Source: Deltaproteobacteria bacterium (GTDB taxonomy: Bacteria; Myxococcota; Myxococcia; Myxococcales; 40CM-4-68-19). Taken from it: a DNA stretch of 39,521 nt. The stretch lies in the NCBI GenBank assembly GCA_005879535.1, contig VBKI01000074.1, positions 1-39,521 of the forward strand, given 5' to 3'. The translations under genes and the position numbers were made by a program. The notes under the pieces are model-generated. The model saw only the letters and a program-made list of their open reading frames with translations, made no database searches and had not been told where the DNA came from. The first letter of the stretch is position 1. Each line of letters begins with the position of its first letter. Of the stretch, positions 15,623 through 22,776 are shown piece after piece.

Positions 15623-17311
15623 TCAGTAGACCGGGTTCTCGCGGTAGGTCCCCCACAGCTTCTTCAGCTTCTCGACGATGTCGCCCATGCTGGCGCCCTC
15701 CCGCACCAGCTCGATGGTGACGGGCATGATGTTCTGCGACGGGTCCGTCGCCACCTTGACCAGCTGCTCGAGCAGCGCGGACACCTTGGCGTTGTCGCGC
15801 TCCTTGCGGATCCGGCGGAGGCGGTTGATCTGACGGTCCGCCGTGGTCTCGTCGTGCGGATGGATCTCGACGTCGAACTTCTCGTCGGGCTCGACGAACG
15901 TGTTCACGCCGATCACCGGCTTCTCGCCCGTCTGCTTCTTGATGGCGGTGTCGTAGGCGTAGTCGGCGATGTGCTTCTGGAACCAGCTCTCCTGGATCAG
16001 CTTGATGGTCCCGCCGAGCTTGTCCACCTCGTCGATGATCTCGAAGATCTTCTTCTCGTAGTCGTTGGTGAGCGACTCCACGAAGTACGAGCCGCCCAGC
16101 GGGTCCACCACGTTGGCGGCGTTCGTCTCCTCGGCGATGATCTGCTGCGTCCGGAGCGCGATCTTCATCGCCTCCTCGGTAGGGATGGCGAAGGCTTCGT
16201 CCATGCCGTTGGTGTGGAGGCTCTGCGCGCCGCCCAGCACCGCCGAGAGCGCCTGGAACGCCGTCCGGATGACGTTGATCTTGTACTGCGGCCGGGTCAG
16301 GCTGGCGGCCGCCGTCTGGCAATGGAAGCGCAGGCGCATCGACTCGGGGTTCCTGGCGCCGAATCGGTCGCGCATGATTTTGGCGTAGGCGCGGCGCACT
16401 GAGCGGAACTTGGCGATCTCCTCGAAGAAGTCGTTCTGGCAGACGAAGAAGAAGGCGAGCCGCGGCGCGAACTCGTCCACGTTCATCCCTGTCTTGGTGA
16501 CCTCCTCCACGTAGGTGATGAGGTTGCACAGGGTGAACGCGACCTCGTGCAACGGCGAGGATCCAGCCTCGGAGATGTGGTAGCCCGAGATGTTGATCGG
16601 GTTGTACCGCTTCATGTTGCGCGCGCAGTACGTGATGCAGTCGCGTACGATCCGCACCGACGGCTCGATGGGGAAGATGTACTCCTTCTGCGCCATGTAC
16701 TCCTTGAGGATGTCGGCCTGGATCGTCCCCGAGAGCTTGTTCAGATCGAATCCGCGCTTCTCCGCCAGGACCACGTACATGGCGAGGAGGATCCAGGCGC
16801 TGGGGTTGATGGTCAGGGAGACGGAGATCTTCTCCAGATCGATCTCGTCGAAGAGCGCCTCCATGTCGGCGACGGTGTCCACCGCGACGCCTTCGCGGCC
16901 CACCTCGCCGTCGCTCATCGGATGGTCGGAGTCGTAGCCCATCAGCGTGGGCATGTCGAAGTCGACCGAGAGGCCGGTCTGGCCCTGGGAGATGAGGTAC
17001 TTGAACCGCTTGTTGGTGTCTTCGCCCGTCCCGAACCCGGCGATCTGCCGCATGGTCCAGAACCGGCTGCGGTACATGGTCGGGTACGGACCGCGCGTGA
17101 AGGGGAACCTGCCGGGCAGCCCGACGTCCTCCACCGGCGTTTCCTGCGCGTCGAGCACGGTGTACGTGCGCTTCACCGGGAAGCCGCCGCTCGTATAGAA
17201 CTGGTCCTTCCGCTCCTTCTGTTTGGCGAGGAACGACTTGACCTCGCGCTGCTCCCACTCCCGGACCTCGTTCTGCACTGCCTGGGGATTTTCCAGCTCG
17301 ATTTTGCTCAT
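15623..17311 (-). CDS. hcmA: 2-hydroxyisobutyryl-CoA mutase, large (substrate-binding) subunit
   Basis: This 562-residue TIM-barrel subunit of a split adenosylcobalamin-dependent acyl-CoA mutase is not an ordinary methylmalonyl-CoA mutase. The residue before AGFGTGED is Ile90 (RQIAGF), where methylmalonyl-CoA mutase has Tyr and isobutyryl-CoA mutase has Phe. The motif LSVDFDMPT places Asp117 where methylmalonyl-CoA mutases have a small residue. EYMAQKEYI gives Gln208 where methylmalonyl-CoA mutase has Arg. Ile90, Asp117 and Gln208 are the residues, at the same numbers, described for HcmA of Aquincola tertiaricarbonis, which interconverts 2-hydroxyisobutyryl-CoA and (S)-3-hydroxybutyryl-CoA. 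The protein closely follows that sequence as I remember it, including length and the WGTYRE end. It starts 3 bp after meaH; the cobalamin-binding subunit is encoded at the other end of the operon. Confidence 0.88.
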   Translation of the reverse strand: MSKIELENPQAVQNEVREWEQREVKSFLAKQKERKDQFYTSGGFPVKRTYTVLDAQETPVEDVGLPGRFPFTRGPYPTMYRSRFWTMRQIAGFGTGEDTNKRFKYLISQGQTGLSVDFDMPTLMGYDSDHPMSDGEVGREGVAVDTVADMEALFDEIDLEKISVSLTINPSAWILLAMYVVLAEKRGFDLNKLSGTIQADILKEYMAQKEYIFPIEPSVRIVRDCITYCARNMKRYNPINISGYHISEAGSSPLHEVAFTLCNLITYVEEVTKTGMNVDEFAPRLAFFFVCQNDFFEEIAKFRSVRRAYAKIMRDRFGARNPESMRLRFHCQTAAASLTRPQYKINVIRTAFQALSAVLGGAQSLHTNGMDEAFAIPTEEAMKIALRTQQIIAEETNAANVVDPLGGSYFVESLTNDYEKKIFEIIDEVDKLGGTIKLIQESWFQKHIADYAYDTAIKKQTGEKPVIGVNTFVEPDEKFDVEIHPHDETTADRQINRLRRIRKERDNAKVSALLEQLVKVATDPSQNIMPVTIELVREGASMGDIVEKLKKLWGTYRENPVY

Positions 17312-17314
17312 GAG

Positions 17315-18271
17315 TCAGGCTCCCATTCCTTCGATTAATTTCTCGCCGGCGGCATAGGGATTGATCTCGCGCGATACCAGGCGGTCGGCCATCGCGCTCA
17401 CGCGACCGGCGCTGCGCTCGTTGAAGCGGATGCGCAGCAGGTCCTCCGCCGTCTTCAGCATGCGGAATTGCGCGATCTTGCGGCTACGCGTGCGGCCGGC
17501 TTCCGAGCTGGCAAGGAACGCCTTGTGCTTCTCCAGCGCCGATTCCAGCTCCGCGAATCCCTCGCCCTTCAGCGAGCTGGTGGCGATGACCGGTGGCCGC
17601 CAGGCGGCGCTCGCGTCCAGCGAGATGCCGAGCGCGAGCATCTGCTTGAGGTCGCTGATGGTGCTGCGCGCATCGGGTCTGTCGCTCTTGCTCACCACGT
17701 GGATGTCCGCGATCTCGAGGATGCCGGCCTTGATCGCCTGGATCTCGTCGCCCAGGCCGGGAGCGGAGACCACGAGCGTCGTGAGAGAGGCGCTGGCGAT
17801 CTCCACCTCGTCCTGCCCCACGCCCACGGTCTCGATCAGGATGTAGTCGAAGCCGGCCACGTCGAGGATGTCGACGGCGTCGAGGGTGGCGCGCGCCATC
17901 CCGCCCAGCGCGCCGCGCGTCGCCATGCTGCGGATGTACACGCCCTCGTCGCCCGCCAGATCGCTCATGCGGATGCGGTCGCCCATGATCGACCCGCCCG
18001 AGTACGGGCTGGAGGGATCGATGGCGATGATCCCGATCTTGTGACCTGCCTTGCGCAGGTGCCCGGCCAGGACGGAGACCATCGTCGACTTGCCGCTGCC
18101 GGGCACCCCGGTGATGCCGATCACGTGGGCCTTGCCTGCGCGAGAGTACACTTCCCCGAGCGTGTCACGGCACTCCGGATCAGCGGCTTCCGCGCGGCTG
18201 AGCAGCCGCGCGATCGCCGCCACGTCGCCCTTGAGCACGCGTGGAAGCAGATCGCGCGAAGGAACCCTCAT
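17315..18271 (-). CDS. meaH: MeaB-like G-protein chaperone of the B12 mutase
   Basis: This 318-residue SIMIBI-class GTPase of the MeaB/ArgK family loads and repairs the cobalamin cofactor of acyl-CoA mutases. It has the P-loop GVPGSGKST, the Mg-binding segment IIAIDPSSPYSGGSIMGDRIRM, the switch motif IETVGVGQDEVEIA and the guanine-specificity loop SKSD. The C-terminal RIRFNERSAGRVSAMADRL region is the usual dimerisation part. It overlaps the ligase by ATGA and ends 3 bp before hcmA. In 2-HIBA loci the corresponding gene is called meaH. The dedicated copy here fits the operon making a complete mutase system; a general MeaB serving several mutases is the alternative. Confidence 0.9.
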   Translation of the reverse strand: MRVPSRDLLPRVLKGDVAAIARLLSRAEAADPECRDTLGEVYSRAGKAHVIGITGVPGSGKSTMVSVLAGHLRKAGHKIGIIAIDPSSPYSGGSIMGDRIRMSDLAGDEGVYIRSMATRGALGGMARATLDAVDILDVAGFDYILIETVGVGQDEVEIASASLTTLVVSAPGLGDEIQAIKAGILEIADIHVVSKSDRPDARSTISDLKQMLALGISLDASAAWRPPVIATSSLKGEGFAELESALEKHKAFLASSEAGRTRSRKIAQFRMLKTAEDLLRIRFNERSAGRVSAMADRLVSREINPYAAGEKLIEGMGA

Positions 18272-19713
18272 GGCGGAATGACCTGGTTCTGCAGCTTCTG
18301 GTTCAGCTCGCGGAAGACCTCCCGGTCGTCGACCACGCGGCGGGCCTTGAAGTCCGTCCGCGGGAAGGTGCCCGGAGGAACCACTTCCACGCCCGCGCGG
18401 AGCCCGAGCATGGTGTGGATCCGCTTCGCTACCGTCTCTTTGAACGCGGCGAGCTTGCCTTGCTTCTCGACCTCGGGCGTCGGCTCGACGCGGAGGAGCA
18501 GCTCGTCCATCTTGGCCCCGCTGCGGCTGATGATGATGCGATGCTCGCCGCCGTAGCCCTCGACCTGGTTGAGCGCGGCGTCGATCTCGCTCGGATACAC
18601 GTTCTCGCCGCGGATGGTGAACATGTCGTCGATGCGGCCGAAGATTCCGTTTGGCAGGCGCGGATAAGTCCGCCCGCACGGGTTCGGCTCGTTGGTCCAT
18701 TGCGTGAGATCGCCGGAGACCAGCCGGATCATGGGCTGGGAGGTGCGCTCGAGCTGCGTATAGACGGGCGTGCCGCGCTGGCCGTACGGCACGCGGTGGA
18801 AGTTGGCCGGATCGCAGACCTCGGTATAGACGACGTCCTGCCAGCAAAGCATCCCGGGCGTCTGTTCCGAGCCACCCACGTTCATCCAGGGCGTGATCTC
18901 CGCCATCGAGCCGGAGTCGTAGACCTTGCCGTTGTAGGCCTGCTCGATCCGGTCCTTGACGCCGGGTACCGACGCTCCCGGCTCGCCGGAGAAGAACAGC
19001 CGCCTGATCCCGAAATTCTTCGGATCGACGCCCTCCTTCTCCGCCACCTCCGCGAGGTAGAGCGCGAACGAGGGCGTCCCGTAGAACGCCTGCGGCTTCA
19101 TCGTGTTCATCCACTGCACCGCCCGCGACGACATCCCCGGCGCGCCGGCCCCGAACGGGAACGCCTTGCAGCCCAGCCGCTCGGCACCCGCAAGCGCACC
19201 CCAGCTCCCCATGTAGAGGCTGAAGATGGCGGCGACGAAGACCATGTCGCCGGGACGGATGCCCATGCCGTACATGATCCGCGCGTGCGCGTTGGCGATG
19301 TTGCGCCAGTCGTCCCGGCCGACGGCGAAGGCGGTGGGACGGCCGGTCGTGCCGGAGGTGCCGTGCACGTGGAAGATCTCCGACTCGGGAATGCAGAGAT
19401 AGTCGCCGAAGGGCTCCACCCGCTCCTGCGCCTTGCGCAGATCGGTCTTGGTGATCACCGGGCACTTCGACTCGAAGTCCTCCAGCGACCGGATCTGATC
19501 CGGGTGAAAGCCCGCCTCATCCCACTTCTTCTTGTAGAACGGCGCCTTCTCGTACGCGTAGCGGCAGAGCTTCTGCAGGCGCTCCACGATGGCGCGCTCG
19601 CGGTCGCCCGCGGGCATCGTCTCGCGCGTAGGGAACCAGTACCGGCTGCCCGCTTCCGGGCGGTACGTATCGTCGTAGCGCGGAGGCCACGACCAGTATT
19701 CCATCTCGGCCAT
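18268..19713 (-). CDS. hcl: PaaK-family CoA ligase, probable 2-hydroxyisobutyrate-CoA ligase
   Basis: This 481-residue adenylate-forming ligase of the phenylacetate-CoA ligase type has the P-loop HGTSGTTGRPTAF, the motif LFFSGEPGASVPG, YDSGSMAEITPW in the acyl pocket region, and RIDDMFTIRGENVYPSEID at the domain hinge. No phenylacetate genes are nearby. It lies between hcmB and meaH, exactly where the 2-hydroxyisobutyrate-CoA ligase (HCL) gene sits in the hcmB-hcl-meaH-hcmA order I recall from Aquincola tertiaricarbonis. HCL also belongs to this family. The call therefore rests on order plus the diagnostic mutase residues. It begins 16 bp after the hcmB stop and ends with an ATGA overlap into meaH. 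Substrate specificity itself cannot be read directly. Confidence 0.78.
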   Translation of the reverse strand: MAEMEYWSWPPRYDDTYRPEAGSRYWFPTRETMPAGDRERAIVERLQKLCRYAYEKAPFYKKKWDEAGFHPDQIRSLEDFESKCPVITKTDLRKAQERVEPFGDYLCIPESEIFHVHGTSGTTGRPTAFAVGRDDWRNIANAHARIMYGMGIRPGDMVFVAAIFSLYMGSWGALAGAERLGCKAFPFGAGAPGMSSRAVQWMNTMKPQAFYGTPSFALYLAEVAEKEGVDPKNFGIRRLFFSGEPGASVPGVKDRIEQAYNGKVYDSGSMAEITPWMNVGGSEQTPGMLCWQDVVYTEVCDPANFHRVPYGQRGTPVYTQLERTSQPMIRLVSGDLTQWTNEPNPCGRTYPRLPNGIFGRIDDMFTIRGENVYPSEIDAALNQVEGYGGEHRIIISRSGAKMDELLLRVEPTPEVEKQGKLAAFKETVAKRIHTMLGLRAGVEVVPPGTFPRTDFKARRVVDDREVFRELNQKLQNQVIPP

Positions 19714-19729
19714 TGTCGACCCCGTCTGG

Positions 19730-20137
19730 TTATCGCGCGCCGCGCTCGCGGACGAGACGGCGCACCGTATCGACGATCACGTTCGGGGGCGTATCCTGGA
19801 GAAGGATCTCGGCGACCCCCAACTTCTTCAGCGCGACTACGTCCTCGTCGGGGATCACGCCGCCTCCGAGGAGGATGATGTCGTTGACGCCTCGCTCCTT
19901 GAGCCGCTTCATGATCCGCGGGAAGGCGGTCATGTGAGCGCCCGAGAGGAGGCTGACGCCGAGCACGTCGACGTCTTCCTGCACGGCGGCGTCCACCACT
20001 TCTTCCGGAGTGCGGTGCAGGCCGGTGTAGACCACGTCCATGCCCGCGTCTCGCAAGCAGCGAGCGACGACCCGGACGCCGCGATCGTGGCCGTCCAGGC
20101 CGACTTTTGCCATCAGCACGCGAATATTCTCGGCCAT
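19730..20137 (-). CDS. hcmB: 2-hydroxyisobutyryl-CoA mutase, small cobalamin-binding subunit
   Basis: This 135-residue flavodoxin-like B12-binding domain holds adenosylcobalamin base-off/His-on. The signature is complete: KVGLDGHDRG with lower-ligand His17, then LGVSLLSGAHM, then an ILLGGGVIPDED loop. It ends with the usual DTVRRLVRERGAR helix. It is the first gene of the hcm operon, with GGAGG 6 nt before the ATG. Encoding the B12 domain apart from the catalytic subunit is typical of isobutyryl-, 2-hydroxyisobutyryl- and archaeal methylmalonyl-CoA mutases. The sequence alone would not tell these apart; the HcmA residues do. Confidence 0.88.
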   Translation of the reverse strand: MAENIRVLMAKVGLDGHDRGVRVVARCLRDAGMDVVYTGLHRTPEEVVDAAVQEDVDVLGVSLLSGAHMTAFPRIMKRLKERGVNDIILLGGGVIPDEDVVALKKLGVAEILLQDTPPNVIVDTVRRLVRERGAR

Positions 20138-20207
20138 TACTGCCTCCGGGCCAGGGGAAGGACAGCCCGCTCGATCGGCGTCCGTATTTCGTATGCGGTG
20201 TGCGCTC

Positions 20208-20233
20208 TTGACATGAGTGTACGCACGTGTCAA
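20208..20233. promoter_or_regulatory. Inverted repeat, candidate operator between hcmB and the GntR gene
   Basis: A 26-bp imperfect palindrome lies in the 156-bp divergent gap. It starts with TTGACA and ends with TGTCAA, and 20 of 26 positions are symmetric around a central TACG. It is placed to control both hcmB, 71 bp away, and the GntR gene, 60 bp away. The TTGACA arms also look like back-to-back -35 boxes, but I find no good -10 at the right distance on either strand. Confidence 0.5.
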
Positions 20234-20293
20234 CCGGTGCGGTAGAACTCGTCTCGCCGAAGCAATTCGCGCAATGGTGCGCACTCCAAACGA

Positions 20294-21049
20294 ATGCGGC
20301 ACTCGACGGTCCAGACGCTGAGGCCCGGCCCGACGCTCATCGAGCAGGCCTACGAAGCCATCCTCGAAGCGATCTGCGCCGGGCGGCTGGCGGCTGGCGA
20401 GCGGCTGAACCAGGACGCCCTCGCCGCCCGCCTGGGCATCTCCCGTCAGCCCGTCGGACAGGCGCTCTCCGTCCTCAAGGCACAGGCTTTCGTGCGTGAC
20501 ACGGGACGCCGCGGTTTGATCGTCGCTCCTTTGGAGCGAGAGTTCTTCCGCGCCATCTACGAGCTCCGCGAGGCGCTCGACTCGTTGGCTGCGAGCCTGG
20601 CCGCGCAACGGTGCCGGCGAGGCGATGCGGCGGAGGGGCGCAAGCTGCTCGCCGAAGGCCGTCGCGCCGCCCGGTCGGGCCGTGTCGATGCGCAAATCGA
20701 AGCGGACATGCGGTTCCACCTCTGGATCTGCCAGGTGGCGGGAAACCCGCTGCTCTCGGACACGATGCGCCTGTACTGGAGCCACCTGCGCCGGGCGATG
20801 AGCGAGGTGCTCCAGCAGCCGGGGCGCCGCCACCAGGTCTGGGATGAGCATGAGGCGCTGCTGAACGGCATCATCAAACGGAATCCCGCTGCAGCAGCCC
20901 ACCATGCGACGGTGCACGCGCGTGCCGCGAGCAAAAGCATCGTGACGCTGCCCACCGCGGACACGCCGCCGCGTCGCCGGACCGCGCACGGCGGCGACAG
21001 GCGCCGGACGAAGCGTGAACGCAGGTCCACAGTCGAGGCTCTGAAGTGA
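20294..21049 (+). CDS. GntR-family transcriptional regulator, FCD (FadR) subgroup
   Basis: This 251-residue regulator has a winged-helix DNA-binding domain at about residues 12-75 (IEQAYEAILEAICAGRLAAG, ISRQPVGQAL recognition helix, DTGRRGLIVAPL wing). An all-helical FCD effector domain follows to about 215; candidate metal/ligand residues include the Asp and His in DMRFHLWICQVAGN and the DEHEALLNGI and HHATVHARA helices. FCD regulators usually sense small carboxylic acids. It is divergent from the hcm operon and coupled to the ThDP enzyme by a GTGA overlap, so it very probably controls both, with a 2-HIBA-derived acid as likely effector. The last 30 residues are basic and probably disordered. 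No clear Shine-Dalgarno precedes the ATG, so the start is less certain. Confidence 0.88.
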   Translation: MRHSTVQTLRPGPTLIEQAYEAILEAICAGRLAAGERLNQDALAARLGISRQPVGQALSVLKAQAFVRDTGRRGLIVAPLEREFFRAIYELREALDSLAASLAAQRCRRGDAAEGRKLLAEGRRAARSGRVDAQIEADMRFHLWICQVAGNPLLSDTMRLYWSHLRRAMSEVLQQPGRRHQVWDEHEALLNGIIKRNPAAAAHHATVHARAASKSIVTLPTADTPPRRRTAHGGDRRRTKRERRSTVEALK

Positions 21050-22773
21050 ACCCTCCCATTCCATCGGCCAGCTCCGCTGCGGGCGTCGTCGCGCGCTTCC
21101 TCAAGGCGCGCGGCGTCGACCGCATCTTCGCCCTCTGCGGCGGACACATCATGCCGGTCTGGATGCGCGCCGACGCCGAGGGCATCCGCATCGTCGACGT
21201 GCGCGACGAACGCGCCGCGGTGCACATGGCGCACGCGCATGCCGAGCTGACAGGTACCCTGGGAGTCGCGCTGGTCACCGCAGGACCGGGCGTCACCAAC
21301 GCGATGACGGGAATCGCGAACGCTCACGTCTCGCGCGCTCCGGTGCTGGTGCTTTCGGGCCTCGTACCGCGGCCGCAGGAGAACCGCGGAGGGCTCCAGG
21401 ACATGGTGCACACCGACCTGGTCCGGTCGATCACGCGCTATGCGCGCACCGTGCGCGAGGCGGCCCTGGTGCTGCAGGAACTGGACGAGGCGGTGTCGCG
21501 CGCCTTCGGGCAGGGGGGAGAGCCCGGTCCGGCCTACGTCGATTTCCCCACCGATACCCTTCGCGGCGAGGTGCCGACGCGTGTCCAGCTCGACGAGCAC
21601 TTCCGGCCAAAGTCTCCGGCGCTGCTCCTGCCGGATCCGAAGGCGGTCGACGCCGCGGTGGAGCTGCTCTGGTCCGCTCGCCGCCCGCTGCTGATCACCG
21701 GCCGCGGGGCTCGCGGCGCCGGGGCGCAGCTTCGGCAACTGCTCGAGAAGGTGCCCGCGGTGTACCTGGACACCGGCGAGAGCCGGGGCCTCGTTCCGGA
21801 CGAGCACGCTTCGGTCGTCGCCGCGATGCGCGGCACCGTGATGACCGAGGCGGACGTCATCGTCACGGTCGGACGGCGGCTGGACTTCCAGCTCGCGTTC
21901 GGGTCTCCCGCCGTGTTCGGCAGCGCCCGTTTTCTCCGCATCGCGGACGTGGCCTCCGAAGTGCGCGACAACCGCCGCGGCGCCGTCGAGCTGTTCGCGA
22001 GCCCCGCGGCTGCCCTGAGCGCGATGGTGGACGCGGCCGGCGACCGGCCGCCGTCCGTCGACCGTGAATGGGCAGCCGGCCTGCGCAAGCGGCACCTCGA
22101 GCGCGTGGTCAAGCTGCGCGAGACGATGGCGCACGCGCCCGACGGCAGCGACGGACGGATGCATCCCAACCGGTTGCTCGCGGCGCTGCAGGCGAAGCTG
22201 CCGCGGGACGCCATCGTGGTCGCTGACGGCGGCGACTTCCTCAGCTTTGCGCGCGTCGGGCTCTCCTCCTCCGCGTACCTCGATCCTGGCCCGTTCGGCT
22301 GCATCGGCGTAGGCGTTCCATTCGGAATCGCCGCCAGCCTCGCTTTCCCCGGCCGCCTGGTCCTGGTCGCGACCGGCGACGGGTCGTTCGGCTTCAACGC
22401 CATCGAGCTCGATACCGCCGTCAGGCATCGTGCCGCACCGGTCTTCGTGGTGGCGAACAACGGCGCATGGCAGATCGAGGTCCACGATCAGACGTCGACT
22501 TATGGCCGCGTCGCCGGCACGAAACTGCAGTTCGCCGATCATGCGGCGATGGCGCGCGCTTTCGGCATGCACGCCGAGCGCGTCGAGCGGGCGGACGATC
22601 TGCCGGGCGCGATCGATCGGGCATTCGCGCGGCGGCCCTCGCTGCTCGATGTCGTCGTCACGCCGGAGGCAGTCTCCGCCGACGCCAAATCCGGTCTCGC
22701 CTGGGTCCCGGATCTGCAACCGCTCGCCGCCTGGGACGAAGCGGAACGCGCCTGGCGCCAAGGAAGCTCTTGA
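21046..22773 (+). CDS. ThDP-dependent enzyme, candidate 2-hydroxyacyl-CoA lyase
   Basis: This 575-residue protein has the three-domain acetolactate synthase/2-hydroxyacyl-CoA lyase architecture. The N-terminal domain has CGGHIMPVW and the catalytic glutamate in DVRDERAAVHMA (Glu55). The C-terminal domain carries the ThDP-Mg motif GDGSFGFNAIELDTAV...VVANN. After the NN comes GAWQIEVHDQ. From memory, the actinobacterial 2-hydroxyisobutyryl-CoA lyase has a marker glutamate (Glu493) in the comparable loop, so Glu478 here is a candidate equivalent. That enzyme splits 2-hydroxyisobutyryl-CoA to acetone and formyl-CoA, and its gene lies next to hcl. Position beside hcl/hcm supports this reading. An acetolactate synthase or benzoylformate decarboxylase-like role remains possible. 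The start is GTG, overlapping the regulator stop. Confidence 0.7.
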   Translation: MNPPIPSASSAAGVVARFLKARGVDRIFALCGGHIMPVWMRADAEGIRIVDVRDERAAVHMAHAHAELTGTLGVALVTAGPGVTNAMTGIANAHVSRAPVLVLSGLVPRPQENRGGLQDMVHTDLVRSITRYARTVREAALVLQELDEAVSRAFGQGGEPGPAYVDFPTDTLRGEVPTRVQLDEHFRPKSPALLLPDPKAVDAAVELLWSARRPLLITGRGARGAGAQLRQLLEKVPAVYLDTGESRGLVPDEHASVVAAMRGTVMTEADVIVTVGRRLDFQLAFGSPAVFGSARFLRIADVASEVRDNRRGAVELFASPAAALSAMVDAAGDRPPSVDREWAAGLRKRHLERVVKLRETMAHAPDGSDGRMHPNRLLAALQAKLPRDAIVVADGGDFLSFARVGLSSSAYLDPGPFGCIGVGVPFGIAASLAFPGRLVLVATGDGSFGFNAIELDTAVRHRAAPVFVVANNGAWQIEVHDQTSTYGRVAGTKLQFADHAAMARAFGMHAERVERADDLPGAIDRAFARRPSLLDVVVTPEAVSADAKSGLAWVPDLQPLAAWDEAERAWRQGSS

Positions 22774-22776
22774 GGC

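Noticed and set aside
15623-17311. Plain methylmalonyl-CoA mutase large subunit
   Set aside because: The three substrate-site positions are Ile90, Asp117 and Gln208 rather than Tyr, Ala-like and Arg, so a succinyl/methylmalonyl specificity is unlikely. A general B12 mutase fold is of course kept.
18268-19713. Phenylacetate-CoA ligase for aromatic degradation
   Set aside because: No paa ring-epoxidase, thiolase or hydratase genes are near, and the position inside the mutase operon points to the 2-HIBA ligase.
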